DNA from: Morella rubra
Taxonomy: Eukaryota; Streptophyta; Magnoliopsida; Fagales; Myricaceae
Assembly: GCA_003952965.2 (NCBI GenBank)
Contig: CM025850.1
Location: forward strand, 20,393,552-20,457,551
Length of the DNA: 64,000 nt
Direction: 5' to 3'
Shown here: positions 24,942 to 35,326 of the stretch, in pieces
Numbering within the stretch: the stretch's first letter is position 1
How the letters are laid out: the number at the start of each line of letters is the position of its first letter
Made by a program: the position numbers and the translations under genes
Notes under the pieces: generated by a model
Database searches by the model: none
What the model saw: only the letters and a program-made list of their open reading frames with translations
Told to the model about the DNA's origin: nothing

Positions 24942-27614
24942 CATGCCAAGGACAAGCATGTTGCCATGGTTGGAAATGAGTGAGCTGGATCTCTCGTTCT
25001 TCAGCGGATCATTCGGGTGAGCCTGATTATTTTTTTCGTAATCCTGAATGTGCTGAGAAGTTTTACAATGACTTTTCAAAGAGAAAAGTCATGTTGGGAA
25101 GAAAGTGAATGTAGAATCACTTTCGGATTTTGAGATTGAGCATCCATTTGTGAAGTAGGGTTGGAGGAATTTGTTGGATATGGGTACCGAAGTGTTTCCC
25201 AAACATGTTAGGTTTTTTCTTTCTAATATGACTGTTTGGTGGGAAGCTGGGGGTTTGTTTACTATGAAGAATATGGTTGGGGGGGGGGGGGATATTATTT
25301 TAAATAAAGTTATTCTTGGTGATATTTTGGGTGTCCCACATGTCGGGATTTGGGCTTATGAGCTTAAAACTTAGCCCGTGTGTAAGGGCTTTGATTATGG
25401 AGAAGCCCTAGTTTACCTCTTAGGTAATGGTGTGGCAGAAGATGTACCTAGGAAAATCCATGCCAACAAATTACCAGTTCGTTCGAGGTTACTTCATTTG
25501 ATTTGCACCCATAACTTGATTCCTCGAGGTAGACACCGAGAGGATGTGACTTTTATGGATGTCTTCATGATTGAGCGTCTTCTGAAAGAGAAAAAGTTCA
25601 ACCTCCCTTATATTATGCTCAAACATATGGAAGTAGCATGTGAGTCTAAAAAGAATCTACCATATGACTTGATGTTTACCCAGATTGTTAGCCCAAGGTT
25701 GTTTTTACAAACAATCCATTTTGATTTTGATGATAACAAAGTTTTCAAACTCGTTTAATACTTTTAAATTTTACAGTGAAAATCTCTTTTAAGAAAATGA
25801 TATATTTTTAAAGCATCAAGGTTTCTAATGCAGATCGGGATCTGCAAGGCTTGGCAAAATCCGAAAAGGATTGCACCAAGGGAAGGGGATAGTCATGGGA
25901 TGCCACTCGACCAGGGGTAGCGAAAGCCACTCAATGCTATTAATCGCGGATGCCACTCTATGCGACCAAGCCACTCGCTTGATTGGTAGGAGGATGTCAC
26001 TCAACTCCAAAGCAAGAGATAAACTTGCAAAAATTATATCTTTGAATCAAAAGTTCTTCTTTTATTTTGGATAATCACTCATATATAGAGTTCATACATC
26101 AGGGTCAAGCTAGCAAAAACGGAATAATAAATTCTAGACAATTCCAACACAAAAGAAATTAAATGCACTTTGAAATTCGCTAACTATTGCCATTCCCAAC
26201 GTCCAGTAGTAAAAATTTTATAACTTTCTCTAGGAATCTTCAAATGATATGAGGTTAAGTGCGTTGGAAACTAGAGATATAGAGCTTTCCAAGGATATAT
26301 CACAGGCTTACTAACTCTTTGTAAATCATTCCAGCCTAGGTGCAGATCTGCCCGAGATGCAAGTGATGCTTTGATACCTCGGCCCGAGATACAAGAGATG
26401 CTTTGTTACCACCTCGGCCTGAGATACAAGTGTTGTATGCCAAGGTGCAAGGGATGCTCCTGCATCAGTTTCTCTATTCGAAAATATCTCTAAGCATACT
26501 TGAACACCTTTACACAAGTTAATTGGTCAATTTTTATATTGTAGGTGTTTTTGAGATATGTTGAATTGGAGTAGTTGCTGTCAAAGAACAAATTTTTTAG
26601 ACTAAGTGTTGGAAGTGTCGACACATCATACCAACACCCGAGAGCATGTTTCCAGGCCATTCTAAAGTGTCAACACATTGAGCATAAGTGTCGACACATT
26701 GAACTAAAACCCGATAGCATGTTTCCAGGCCAAGTTTTAATGTGTTAGCACATACCATCAATGTGTCGACACATTACGCGATTTTGCAGATATCTTGGAA
26801 GTGATGCCAACTCATCCAAAAAGTCTCCAAATGGTCTCAAATGACCTCCAACGACACTCAAACTATAGAAGAAGACCCTTTGTGTCCTAGGAGCTTTAAA
26901 TAGAAGAAGATGGAGAGAGAAAATTTAGAAGTGTGTGCTATTAACTCTTGTCCTAATTTCTAGAGAGAGAAAAAGCTTTGAAGAAGAAAGAAGCTCCACC
27001 AACCAAGAAAGCTTGTTCCCCCACCTGCAAATACTGTTGCTTTCTTTGAGAATCTTGTCTCTTTGCACACCTCAATGCTTCATACTTGTTTATTCGGCTT
27101 AAAGAGCCTTTATTAAGATTCCTTTTATACCCATTCTTGAAAAACATCTAAGTGTTTGGGAAAACACTTCTCCTACTAGTTGGATAGAAGAAATCCTCTA
27201 GGTTGTGAGGATTTGTGAGACTGAGTTAAAATGTGAGAGGAGACACTGAGTTCTTAAGAGTGAGACACTTTGACCAACTGTGAACAATTTGACACTTCGG
27301 TCCTAACCCGGATGGGTTATAGAAGGACTTTCAGAAATACTTGGGTGCCGAAGCGTCAGGGTACTGATGAGAATGTTGATGTGGATGTGCCTGAGGCTGA
27401 GGATGAGCCTGAGTGTGAGGAGGTAGATGCTGAGGCCATGGAGTTTCATATTGATGCTGATCTAACTGATGATCTTCCCATTATTCCTTCACCTACTAGA
27501 GTTCCTAACCCTACATTTTCCTTTGATACTCGATTCACTGCTTTCGAGAAGAGGATGATTGCTATGCATGAAGGACGGAAGAAGGTCCTTCAAGAGAGTG
27601 TTACTTCTATGTAA
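24942..27614 (+). pseudogene. Copia B env-like ORF, interrupted
   Basis: Downstream of pol, disjoint frames read through. NVESLSDFEIEHPFVK and FPKHVRFFLSNM lie at 25100-25240. RLLHLICTHNLIPRGRHRED, then VFMIERLLKEKKFNLPYIML, lie at 25490-25625. These match the extra domain known from Sirevirus env-like ORFs and plant transposon-associated proteins; the function of that domain is not established. The frame is cut at 25686 by an LTR of another family and resumes near 27270 (SVLTRMGYRRTFRNTWVPK), ending at 27614 with an acidic tail. No signal peptide or clear membrane segment is visible, so env is a positional label only. Confidence 0.6.
25686..27262 (+). mobile_element. Truncated LTR of family C inside copia B env-like ORF
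   Basis: From TGTTAGCCCAAGGTTGTTTT at 25686 it is homologous to the complete solo LTR at 32691-34487, including the segment ending CCCATTCTTGAAAAACA near 27150. The last ~240 bp of the solo LTR, ending CTTTCA, are not present, so the right side is truncated at about 27262. No matching 5-bp repeat of CAGAT (25681-25685) is seen there. It carries repeats of GCCACTCG-like (25900-26000), CGGCCCGAGATACAAG-like (26340-26450) and TGTGTCGACACA-like (26613-26773) motifs. Confidence 0.75.
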
Positions 27615-27993
27615 GAGGAGTAGAGGCAGTTCTTTACAGATATGAGGACTTTTATGGCCCACTTTCCTCCTCCATGATATTCATAGCATATGCATTTTTC
27701 TTTGCTCTGGTACTTTTCTTTGCTTATGTATTTTTCTTCCTTTATGTTATTCCTTTTTATGATGACAAAGGGGAAGAAAATAGTCTCTTTTACTATCTCT
27801 GCACCCCTTTGAAACTTTGATGTACTGCTTCAATGATATAAAAGCTCTTTAATATTCATACGCAATCCTTTCATATTATATGCTAACATTTTGTTATTGA
27901 GGTATTAAAATGTCTAAAACCCCATATCAAAGTACAAAAGTTAGGAGAAGACAAGATCAACAAAAGGAAGATCAATTAATTTATTATCATCAT

Positions 27994-28008
27994 CAAAAAG
28001 GGAGAGAA
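27994..28008 (+). promoter_or_regulatory. Polypurine tract of copia B
   Basis: AAAAAGGGAGAGAA immediately precedes the 3' LTR. It would prime plus-strand DNA synthesis. Confidence 0.8.
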
Positions 28009-29284
28009 TGTTGACTTTTAGTCATAATCAATGTTTTGATGATAACAATAGAAATAATTGAGATGTAAAGCAAAGCGGATCTAAAATGAGCATGAAGCGA
28101 TCAAGCAACATCCCCTTCAATGGAAGTGCTCTTAAAGTGAAGACTCAAGATGCTAGGGTAATCTTTGTAACTCTAAGACTTCATCTTTAACAAGGATTTG
28201 AACCACACACTTGCATATTTCTTCAAAACTTGCATGAACTGTTTTACCTCTTGTTTTGAAGATTTAAAAATATTTTGAATGACTTTAATTAAACTCCAGA
28301 ACCTTTTATATACTTATGGGAAGTTAGTCTTTAAAATTGCGTACTTTAAGTTGGTCAAAATTTTGTTTTTAAAACAACTGGATCATGTGCTTAAGTTGAG
28401 GAGGTTGACCAGCTGGTGAGTGGTCGACCAGTATTCAATCGCTTGGTATAGCGGTCGACCGGTTAGTTTGAAAAGTTAAGAAAAGAGCCGTTCTGACCTT
28501 TGACATTATGACCGTTGGGTAACGTAAACTTGCAACGGTCGACCGGCTCATGTAGTGGTCGACCGGTTCATCGTGAGTTTTTAACAGCTCGACTTCCAAT
28601 GGCTATTCCTACGCCTTTTAAAAGGTGCTGAACGACCAAAATCATTTGTCAAGGCTAAGAGTGATCATAAACCTTTCAATCCTTGTTCAAACATCATTCA
28701 CACATAATCAACACTTTCACATCCTTATTATTGTGTGAAGCCTAAGAGATAGAAATTTCTCATTGTAACATCTACTCCATCAAGGGAGTTTTAGTGGGCA
28801 TTTTTGTTCATCCCTATACACTTCTAAAAGAGTGATTCTCTTGTTTCCTTTTGGTGAGGGTTGTTCATCAAAAGAAGGAGTTTGGAGAGGTTTGTTCTCA
28901 AACTCATTCTTGTGGCTTGTAGAGGTGTTTCCCAAGCTCAAGTGTAAGGAAAGATTTCCCTTGGCTGAAGGGAGCATAGTGGAGAAACCTCAAGGCTCGG
29001 TAAAGGATCTTGAGGGGTGGATGTAGGCAAGTTTGCCGAACCACCTAAAAATCTTGTGTTTGCTTCTCTTCCCCTATCTCCTTACATTGTGCTACTAGTT
29101 TCTTGTTCTAAGTTTTATTTCTCTATTTGAGTTGTAATATATATTCTTGTGTTTAATATTTTATTGCAATCGTTCCTCTTTGTGAAACTTGTAGCTAGCA
29201 AACACTTTATAAAATTGTGAGTTTCAAAAAAGTTTTGAAACCCAATTCACCCCCTCTTGGGTTGCCTTAATCCTAGGATTTACA
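28009..29284 (+). repeat. 3' LTR of copia B
   Basis: A 1276-bp LTR beginning TGTTGACTTTTAGTC and ending GGATTTACA. Compared with the 5' LTR it has an extra segment near 28410-28440 carrying another GGTCGACC motif. Confidence 0.92.
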
Positions 29285-29363
29285 CAATTCTCATTTGATC
29301 GTGAAGAACACATGCGTGAATTAGAGAGAGGAACACTAACCTGAGTCGTGAAATTTCGCTATG

Positions 29364-29381
29364 CCTGAACTCTGATAACAA
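29364..29381 (-). promoter_or_regulatory. Primer-binding site of copia A
   Basis: On the minus strand, TTGTTATCAGAGTTCAGG directly follows the 5' LTR. It is a one- or two-mismatch version of the tRNA-Met-complementary TGGTATCAGAG. This orients copia A and identifies 29382-30062 as its 5' LTR. Confidence 0.8.
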
Positions 29382-30062
29382 TGTAAGTTTGTGCAGCGGA
29401 AAAAGTCTTGATCGTTGAAATCTAGCAGCCCAAGCGTTCCGTCTCCTTCAGATCCACGTGCACAGTTCTTGATAGAGAAGTAAAGAGAGTTTTTAGAGAG
29501 AGAACTATTCTCGCGAAACATGACTTTTTCACTCTTAAACGAGATTCTGAGCGATTTATAATGGCTCACTCAGAACCTCTCCTATGCTTATGCGTGGGAT
29601 CTTTAGGGATCTCAAATCTCGGCCGAAGGATTATCATGAAAAAACTCTTTTTCATTTAACTACCTTATATTCTTAATTCTGAATTTATGGGCTTCTACAA
29701 ATTATGATCATGTCCATGTATTCTTACAGTGCACCCACTCGTCTGCTTAAGGCCACAACCTCAATGACGGAGTTCATCATCGTATTTAATAGAGGCACAA
29801 TGAGTGTATACCTATTTGTACATAAGTATGTACCTCGGTCTAGAACAACTGTTAAGTGAACACGGAACCAAAAAGTCATACTCCCCGTTTTTTATTCATT
29901 AATCATCGAAATGACTTTCTACAATTTTGCTTAACAGCATAACTGTGTAACACTTCATGTTACAACATTTTACCCAATAAATAATAAATACATCTGACGA
30001 TAAAAATAAAAAATTATCTCATAATTATTCTAACAACTGGTTTTGAGGGCATATTTCCAACA
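29382..30062 (-). repeat. 5' LTR of copia A, internally deleted
   Basis: A 681-bp homologue of 10228-11485 that lacks about 565 bp between the ATGATCATGTCCAT segment (29703-29716) and the ATTCTTACAGTGCACCC segment (~29720). Confidence 0.85.
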
Positions 30063-30067
30063 CGGTC

Positions 30068-30684
30068 TGCTTGATGATTTCACAACTTAGAAAAGCAAAA
30101 GATTCCCAACAAAAGACGTGGTTTACGTTTTTATATATTTCCCCGTCATTTTGTAGAGCCGAACTACTTTTTTGCGTTCACTCCACTTTATTGCTACATA
30201 TTTCCAAGTCATTTTGGCTCCCTTGACCCCTGCCTACTCCCTCTATTTTGTACTGCGACTATCCGGTTGATTAATAAAAAAAAAATAATAATAACAATAA
30301 TATATAAAGAAAAAAAATTCCGTTCTAGTATTGTCTAGGGACCTTAGTATTTGTATTTTCTCTTTCACTACATGTTACCGTGGATACTCAATTGACGCAA
30401 TAGGTGTAGTTTATCACGAATTTTTACTGCCATTTTTAAAACTTCAAAATTGGAGGATTCTATAGTTTTCTTTTATTCCCAAACAATCTCTAATTGTTTA
30501 TATCTTTAATATTCTTACGATCCGTATATTTCTATAATGCACAATATAAATTTGTTGATCGAGGATATGTTAGTTTCTTGGAATCTGTAATTACTATAGA
30601 AACATCAAGTGGGCTGGGAAAAGGAAAATCATTCTTCTTTTCCTTGATTGAAACGAGTTACAAGTTGTTGAAAGTAGTATGGCC
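30068..30684. other. No gene recognised
   Basis: Right flank of copia A. AT-rich, with an (A/T)AATAATAA-rich stretch at 30270-30310. No conserved peptide found. Confidence 0.4.
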
Positions 30685-31321
30685 CACTACAAGAAAAATA
30701 GCTTTGCGTGTCAAAAAGATTTGTCACCCAAAAATGCTAATTTTGTCACCACAAGTTTTTTGTCATTCGGTTTGTCACCAAAAGCCCCTCAACAAAGGCT
30801 TTAGATGATTATTTTCGTGTTTCCTTGAGTAAAACCATCCGGATGTCAAATTAATCCGTCTGCACGATTTTCTGATTTCTTGACAAACTTTAATTCCATC
30901 ACAGCCCGGTTCTTTCTGTCCATTGGCATGAAACGTAAGAATGTTTTGTACAATGTGAGAAGATATTTTTCTCATCAAGCCTACGTGCGCACATGGACAA
31001 ACCACATGAGTTTGGTGTTTCCTTTTTTGACAAATTGAAATTCTATCACCCCACTCATTGTGCAAACTAACATCCAGTACATGCGGACGCCTAATAAATT
31101 GAACCATGGGAATGGAGGAAATTTGGACTAACTTACATATGTGACCCATTAATACGTTCACATGATGTTACTTCCCGTGCGAACATGATTTAAAATAGAA
31201 CTGTGTGAACCAAAGAATGCCTTGCGTAAGGTCGTGTACGCATGAACATGTTTTCCCCAGTACAACCATGCAAACATTGTTTTAACTGTTTGGATTGTTT
31301 TGCATATATATTATAAATTTA

Positions 31322-31566
31322 AGGCGAAATTCCACCCACGACTCCTAAGGTATTTGAAAGTTGCAATTGGGACCCTGAGGTAACAAATTAGCCATTTAGC
31401 TCTAGGAGGTATGATTTCGGAAAAAAGAGGCCCCTCCATCTACCTTTGTCTCCCTCGATTAACAGTAAATGTTGACATGTGTGGATTCTACTGAGTTTTG
31501 GATTTTGGGGGAGAATGTGGGAGGTGGTTCGTAGGGATGGGTAGGGGCCGTGAGTGCAATTTTGTC
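31322..31566. mobile_element. MITE with 8-bp target duplication TAAATTTA
   Basis: A 245-bp element with imperfect terminal inverted repeats: AGGCGAAATTCCACCCACG at the left, complementary to the right end GACAAAATTGCACTCACG. It is flanked by TAAATTTA at 31314-31321 and 31567-31574. The size and duplication length suit a Mutator- or hAT-derived MITE. No coding capacity. Confidence 0.75.
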
Positions 31567-32690
31567 TAAATTTACAAATAATTTACAGATAATACTCAAA
31601 GCATTATATTCAATAGTCATAATAATAATAAAATGCCTACAAATATTTAATCGTCATAAATAAACAAAATACATAATCGAAAATGGTGAGTTAGTGAAAA
31701 TACATAATCTACCCAAATCTCCGTTTTGGCATCAAATGAGATCTGAGTTGTCTTATGTGCTCCATCATCTGCTCACACATTTCTTTCTCCATTCATTGCA
31801 ACTTCTATTGTTGCTTCTCTTCTTGCTTTTGCTGCTGCTCCTCCAAATACTATTGATGCCCTCGCATCGTCTGCTCCATTTTCGTCCACTTGACAAGTAG
31901 CACTTTATATTTCATCTGTCTAGCTCTCATCTCGTCTAGCTATAATATGGCCTCCTCTAATCTCTGAGACAAATCAAAGGAACGGCCTAAACCAATGGAC
32001 CGTTACTGAATGGCCTAAACCATGCATGCAACGCGCTTTCGTCACCAAAACCTTAATGAAAATCCCCACTTTTGTGTATGGCTTTCCCTCAAACTCGTGC
32101 TACAATTGAATGCCTCTATTTTTTTCCTACAAATTAAGAAAACAAAGTAAAGTTAATAAATGAAACATAAGATATAACGAATGCATCATTAAATTTAACG
32201 TTACAACTTACAAAATTTTTCTATGCATCTTCTGATGTCCACACGGCATCCTTATTAGTATGCGTTTTTTTGTACAACAATGTAGGATTAATCTGATCAA
32301 TTTCTATACTTTTCTTTATACCAAAAGAAATATCCAACATACATATAAAAAAAAATGTAGATTTAAGTAATATCTATAAAAAAAAAATGTAGATTTATTA
32401 CTTACTAACAATGCTCTCGCACGTTAGAAGAACCTCACTCTTGATGTATGTATAATCTTCAGCGTAGCCTTATTCTCTCGGTTGATTGCACTCCTCCTCT
32501 GCATTGTACATTTATAGTTGTTGCCACAATTAATAATAAAGTAAAGGGGTAATATCATAGTTTGCCCCTTAACTATGGGTCAATTCAATCTCGCTCTTCT
32601 AACTATGAAAACAACGATTTACATCCTCTAACTTTCAAAAATCATCAATATATGCCCTCCGTCCAAATTAGCCATTAAGTCAAACGAAAA

Positions 32691-34487
32691 TGTTAGCTCA
32701 AGGTTGTTTTGCAAACAATCCATAATTGATTTTGATGATAACAAAAATTCTAAGTTTTGAAGACTTTTAGATTTTACCTTGTCAATCCACTATTTGCTAA
32801 GATATATTTTGAAGGATTGAGGTTATCTCACAAAAATATTTCTAAGTGCACTTGAATACCATTACACAAGTTGATAAAATCAATTTTTCATGTTGTAGGT
32901 GTTTAAAGATGAATTGGAGTGAAAACGACATTTTCAAAGTTGCTGAAAAACCTCTCCAGCACTTATAGTGTCGACACATTGAAGACTAGTATCGACACAT
33001 TGCACTGTCTCTCGAGAGAATCGACTACAGAACAAATCTTGTCAAATCTTAACACATTGCACTGAGACACCTCGGAGATAGTAATGGACTTCGGGATATT
33101 GTATCAGTATCTCGGAATGTTTGTGTAAAGGTCGGGAAAGTGTATGGACACATCGGGATGTTGTGGGAATGTCGGGAAAATGTATGGATCTCGGGATGTT
33201 TGGAATGAGCACTTCTGAATTTATAATGGAAAAGCTCGGAACTCCTCGAAAATGAAAGTAGAAAAGCAAACATCTCGGGAGCACCTCCAGATGGTCACAA
33301 TTAGAGTGGTCCTCGAAAATCATAAGGGAAAAGCTCGGAGCACATCGGGAACACCTCAGAGCTTGTGAAGTGAAACCGAGATAGATACCTCGGTCAACAA
33401 AGGGGGCCTCAGCATAATGATACGATGCACATTACGGTCTTCCTCGGTTAGTAAAGGGGGACCTCGGGATAATGAAGAGACATCGGACATTGCACTTTCG
33501 AGAGCTATTCTTGATCACCTCACGCTGATTATGTGCCGACACATACCGCGATTTTTTGCTAAAATCCTAGAATGTTGACAGCTCCCCTCCAACGACTCTT
33601 TTAAAATCCCAGATGACCATTGAAGTCAAAAGTAGTATAAATAGAAGAAGAAAAGGAAAGAAGAAAGAGCTCTCTTCGGCGATTCAAATTTGAAATTACT
33701 CTACGACATAACTTCTAGATAGAGAAATACCACGATTTTTTGCTGAAATCCTAGAATGTTGACAGCTCCCCTCCAACGATTCTTTTAAAATCCCAAATGA
33801 CCATTGAAGTCAAAAGTAGTATAAATAGAAGAAGAAAAGGAAAGAAGAAAGAGCTCTCTCCGGCGATTCAAATTTGAAATTACTCTACGACCTAACTTCT
33901 AGAGAAAGAAAGTGCCTTGAAGAAGAGAGAAGACTACTTATACTGAGAAAGCCTGTTATTTCCCTGCTAAACTTCAGCTTTCTACATACTCTTGTCCTCG
34001 TGTGCACCTTTGTACTTTCCACTTGCTTCATACGGCTTTAAGAGCCAAATCATTGATATTCCATTTTGTACCCATTCTTTGTAAACACGTGAGTGTTGGG
34101 TAAATACTTGTCCTACTCGTGAGGGTAGAAGAAATCCCTTGGGTTTTGGGATTTGTGAGAGTTTGAGGTGTGAGCACGCAAAACTCTTTGTAAAGGTTTC
34201 TTAGCACTCTGGAAGCTAAGGTGTATTTACTATTTGAAGAATAGTGAAGGAAGCCTAAGGAAGTAAATAGCCTTGGGGGTGGATGTAGGCAAGAGTTGGT
34301 GGAACCACCTAAAAATACGGTGTCATCTCTCTAACTCTATCTCTTATTTTTTTTCTCCACACTGATATCACTGCACTTTGTATTCTATGCTTCCTTGTTA
34401 TACTGCTCAAGTTATTTTTAAAAAGAATTGAAAATTTATTAAAACCCAATTCACCCACCCCCTTTTGGGATGTTATTTAAGCTTTCA
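32691..34487 (+). mobile_element. Solo LTR, family C
   Basis: A 1797-bp LTR from TGTTAGCTCAAGG to GGGATGTTATTTAAGCTTTCA, flanked by a perfect 5-bp duplication, GAAAA (32686-32690 and 34488-34492). No internal region is present, so it arose by LTR-LTR recombination. Contains TATAAATA at 33636 and 33820, in a 184-bp tandem duplication. Orientation is assigned from the TATA boxes and from the matching copy in copia B. Confidence 0.9.
33545..33912 (+). repeat. 184-bp tandem duplication including the LTR promoter
   Basis: 33545-33728 and 33729-33912 are nearly identical and each contains AGTAGTATAAATAGAAGAAG. The family-C copy at 25686-27262 has a single copy of this part (near 26880). Confidence 0.85.
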
Positions 34488-35326
34488 GAAAACATGTCAA
34501 ATGACCAAAATGCCCCTAAGACAAAATTACTAAAAATATATAATAAAAAACTTCATTAAAAAAAAGATATTTAAAAAAGTTAATATTTTTAAATAAAACT
34601 ATTGAAACTCTATTTTAGTAATCTATATATATTTTTAATTTTTTTTCCAATATTTATTTATTTTTTAAAATTATATTGGAGGGGCATTTCGATCATTTTA
34701 TATGTGTTTTTGTCTGACTTAGCAGTTGATTTGGACGAAGGGCGTATATTGATAATTTTAAAAGTTAGAGGACGTAAATTGTTGTTTTTATAGTTGTAGG
34801 AGCGAGTTTGAAATTGGTTCATAGTTAGGGAGCAGTGAACAATGAAATTACCCCTAAAGTAAAATAAACAGAAATGATAGAATACAAATTTTTGACCTGA
34901 AATTCGTAGCTTGCAAATAAATCACAAACACGTGTCTATTCTTCCTTGATCGTCTCGAGATACAGGTGTTGTAACTCCTCTTCTTTGGTATTGAATACAA
35001 TGTAATGCTGATACATTCTATTCCAATGCATTCTATACGCTGTATTCATCGTAGACATTGAATTAATTTAATGAAGTTGAATATATCAACATCTTTTCAT
35101 GCTTATTGAGAAAATACAAAGTATGACAAGAAGAATATTCATACATTATAATTAATTTGAAATGTTTGATATCTCGCAAAGGATAATATGAAATAGAATC
35201 ATATAGAAAAGTAGTCATTTCAGGTTAAAAATAATAATTTTCATGTAATTTTAACATTCATAATAGGCGAGTATAATGTGTCAAAGCTATTAGTTTAGCA
35301 TAGAATGTATCAAACTCTCTGTAGTG

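Larger units (their letters stand above)
18362..29284 (+). mobile_element. Ty1/copia element B (Sirevirus-like), nested in copia A
   Basis: Full-length structure: 5' LTR 18362-19630, primer-binding site, gag, pol in copia order (protease, integrase, reverse transcriptase, RNase H), an env-like region downstream of pol, polypurine tract and 3' LTR 28009-29284. Flanks are CAAAT (18357-18361) and CAATT (29285-29289), a 5-bp duplication with one mismatch. The extra ORF after pol and the long coiled-coil gag tail resemble Sireviruses. Gag and pol carry frameshifts and stops, and the env-like part is broken by an LTR, so it cannot act autonomously. Confidence 0.9.
10228..30062 (-). mobile_element. 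Ty1/copia element A, split by nested insertions
   Basis: This is one old minus-strand copia element. Its 3' LTR (10228-11485) and 5' LTR (29382-30062) are clear homologues. The outer flanks are TGGTC (10223-10227) and CGGTC (30063-30067), a 5-bp target duplication with one mismatch. A polypurine tract precedes the 3' LTR on the minus strand (GCAAATGGGAGA), and a primer-binding site follows the 5' LTR. Between lie decayed gag and pol (11486-13938), a long leader (13939-18361 and 29285-29363) and the nested copia B. Both LTRs begin TGTT(G/T)GAAATATGCCC on the minus strand. Confidence 0.85.
32546..34854. mobile_element. Mutator-like MITE with 9-bp target duplication, interrupted by solo LTR
   Basis: Long terminal inverted repeats start GGGGTAAT(A/T)TCAT and extend for over 100 bp on each side (32546-32690 and 34710-34854). 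It is flanked by TAAAGTAAA at 32537-32545 and 34855-34863, a perfect 9-bp duplication typical of Mutator-like elements. Without the inserted LTR and its duplication the element is about 507 bp and non-coding. Confidence 0.85.
30685..35075 (-). mobile_element. CACTA element carrying a Transposase_24-like gene, with nested insertions
   Basis: The left terminus is CACTACAAGAAAAATAGC at 30685. TTTGTCACC-type subterminal repeats follow to about 31070. Minus-strand exons of a plant CACTA transposase lie at 31700-35075. Nested inside are a 245-bp MITE (31322-31566) and a Mutator-like MITE (32546-34854) that contains a solo LTR. The right terminus was not found. A weak candidate, TAGTG at 35322-35326, has only a short inverted match, so the right boundary given is only the end of recognisable coding sequence. 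Confidence 0.6.
31700..35075 (-). pseudogene. Plant CACTA transposase (Transposase_24-like), decayed and split
   Basis: Minus-strand pieces follow the order of the family. Around 35040-34890 there is RMYQHYIVFNTKEEELQHLY, then WTRVCDLFASYEFQ with its tryptophan codon now a stop. Across the nested MITE, around 32500-32410, comes SAINRENKATLKIIHTSR. Around 32285-32225 is LYKKTHTNKDAVWTSEDA. Around 31980-31710 is the C-terminal helix FDLSQRLEEAIL ... MKYKVLLVKWTKMEQTMRGH followed by a glutamine-rich stretch. These correspond to the L-C-FAS-EF, K-NR-A-L...H-G and THT-KDG blocks of plant En/Spm ORF1-type proteins. Stops and frameshifts are frequent. Assignment is by motif order and not by full-length alignment. 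Confidence 0.6.

Noticed and set aside
31694..31900. Leucine-rich plus-strand ORF
   Set aside because: It is the antisense of the glutamine-rich transposase C-terminus, with CTG/CTT runs opposite CAG/AAG codons.
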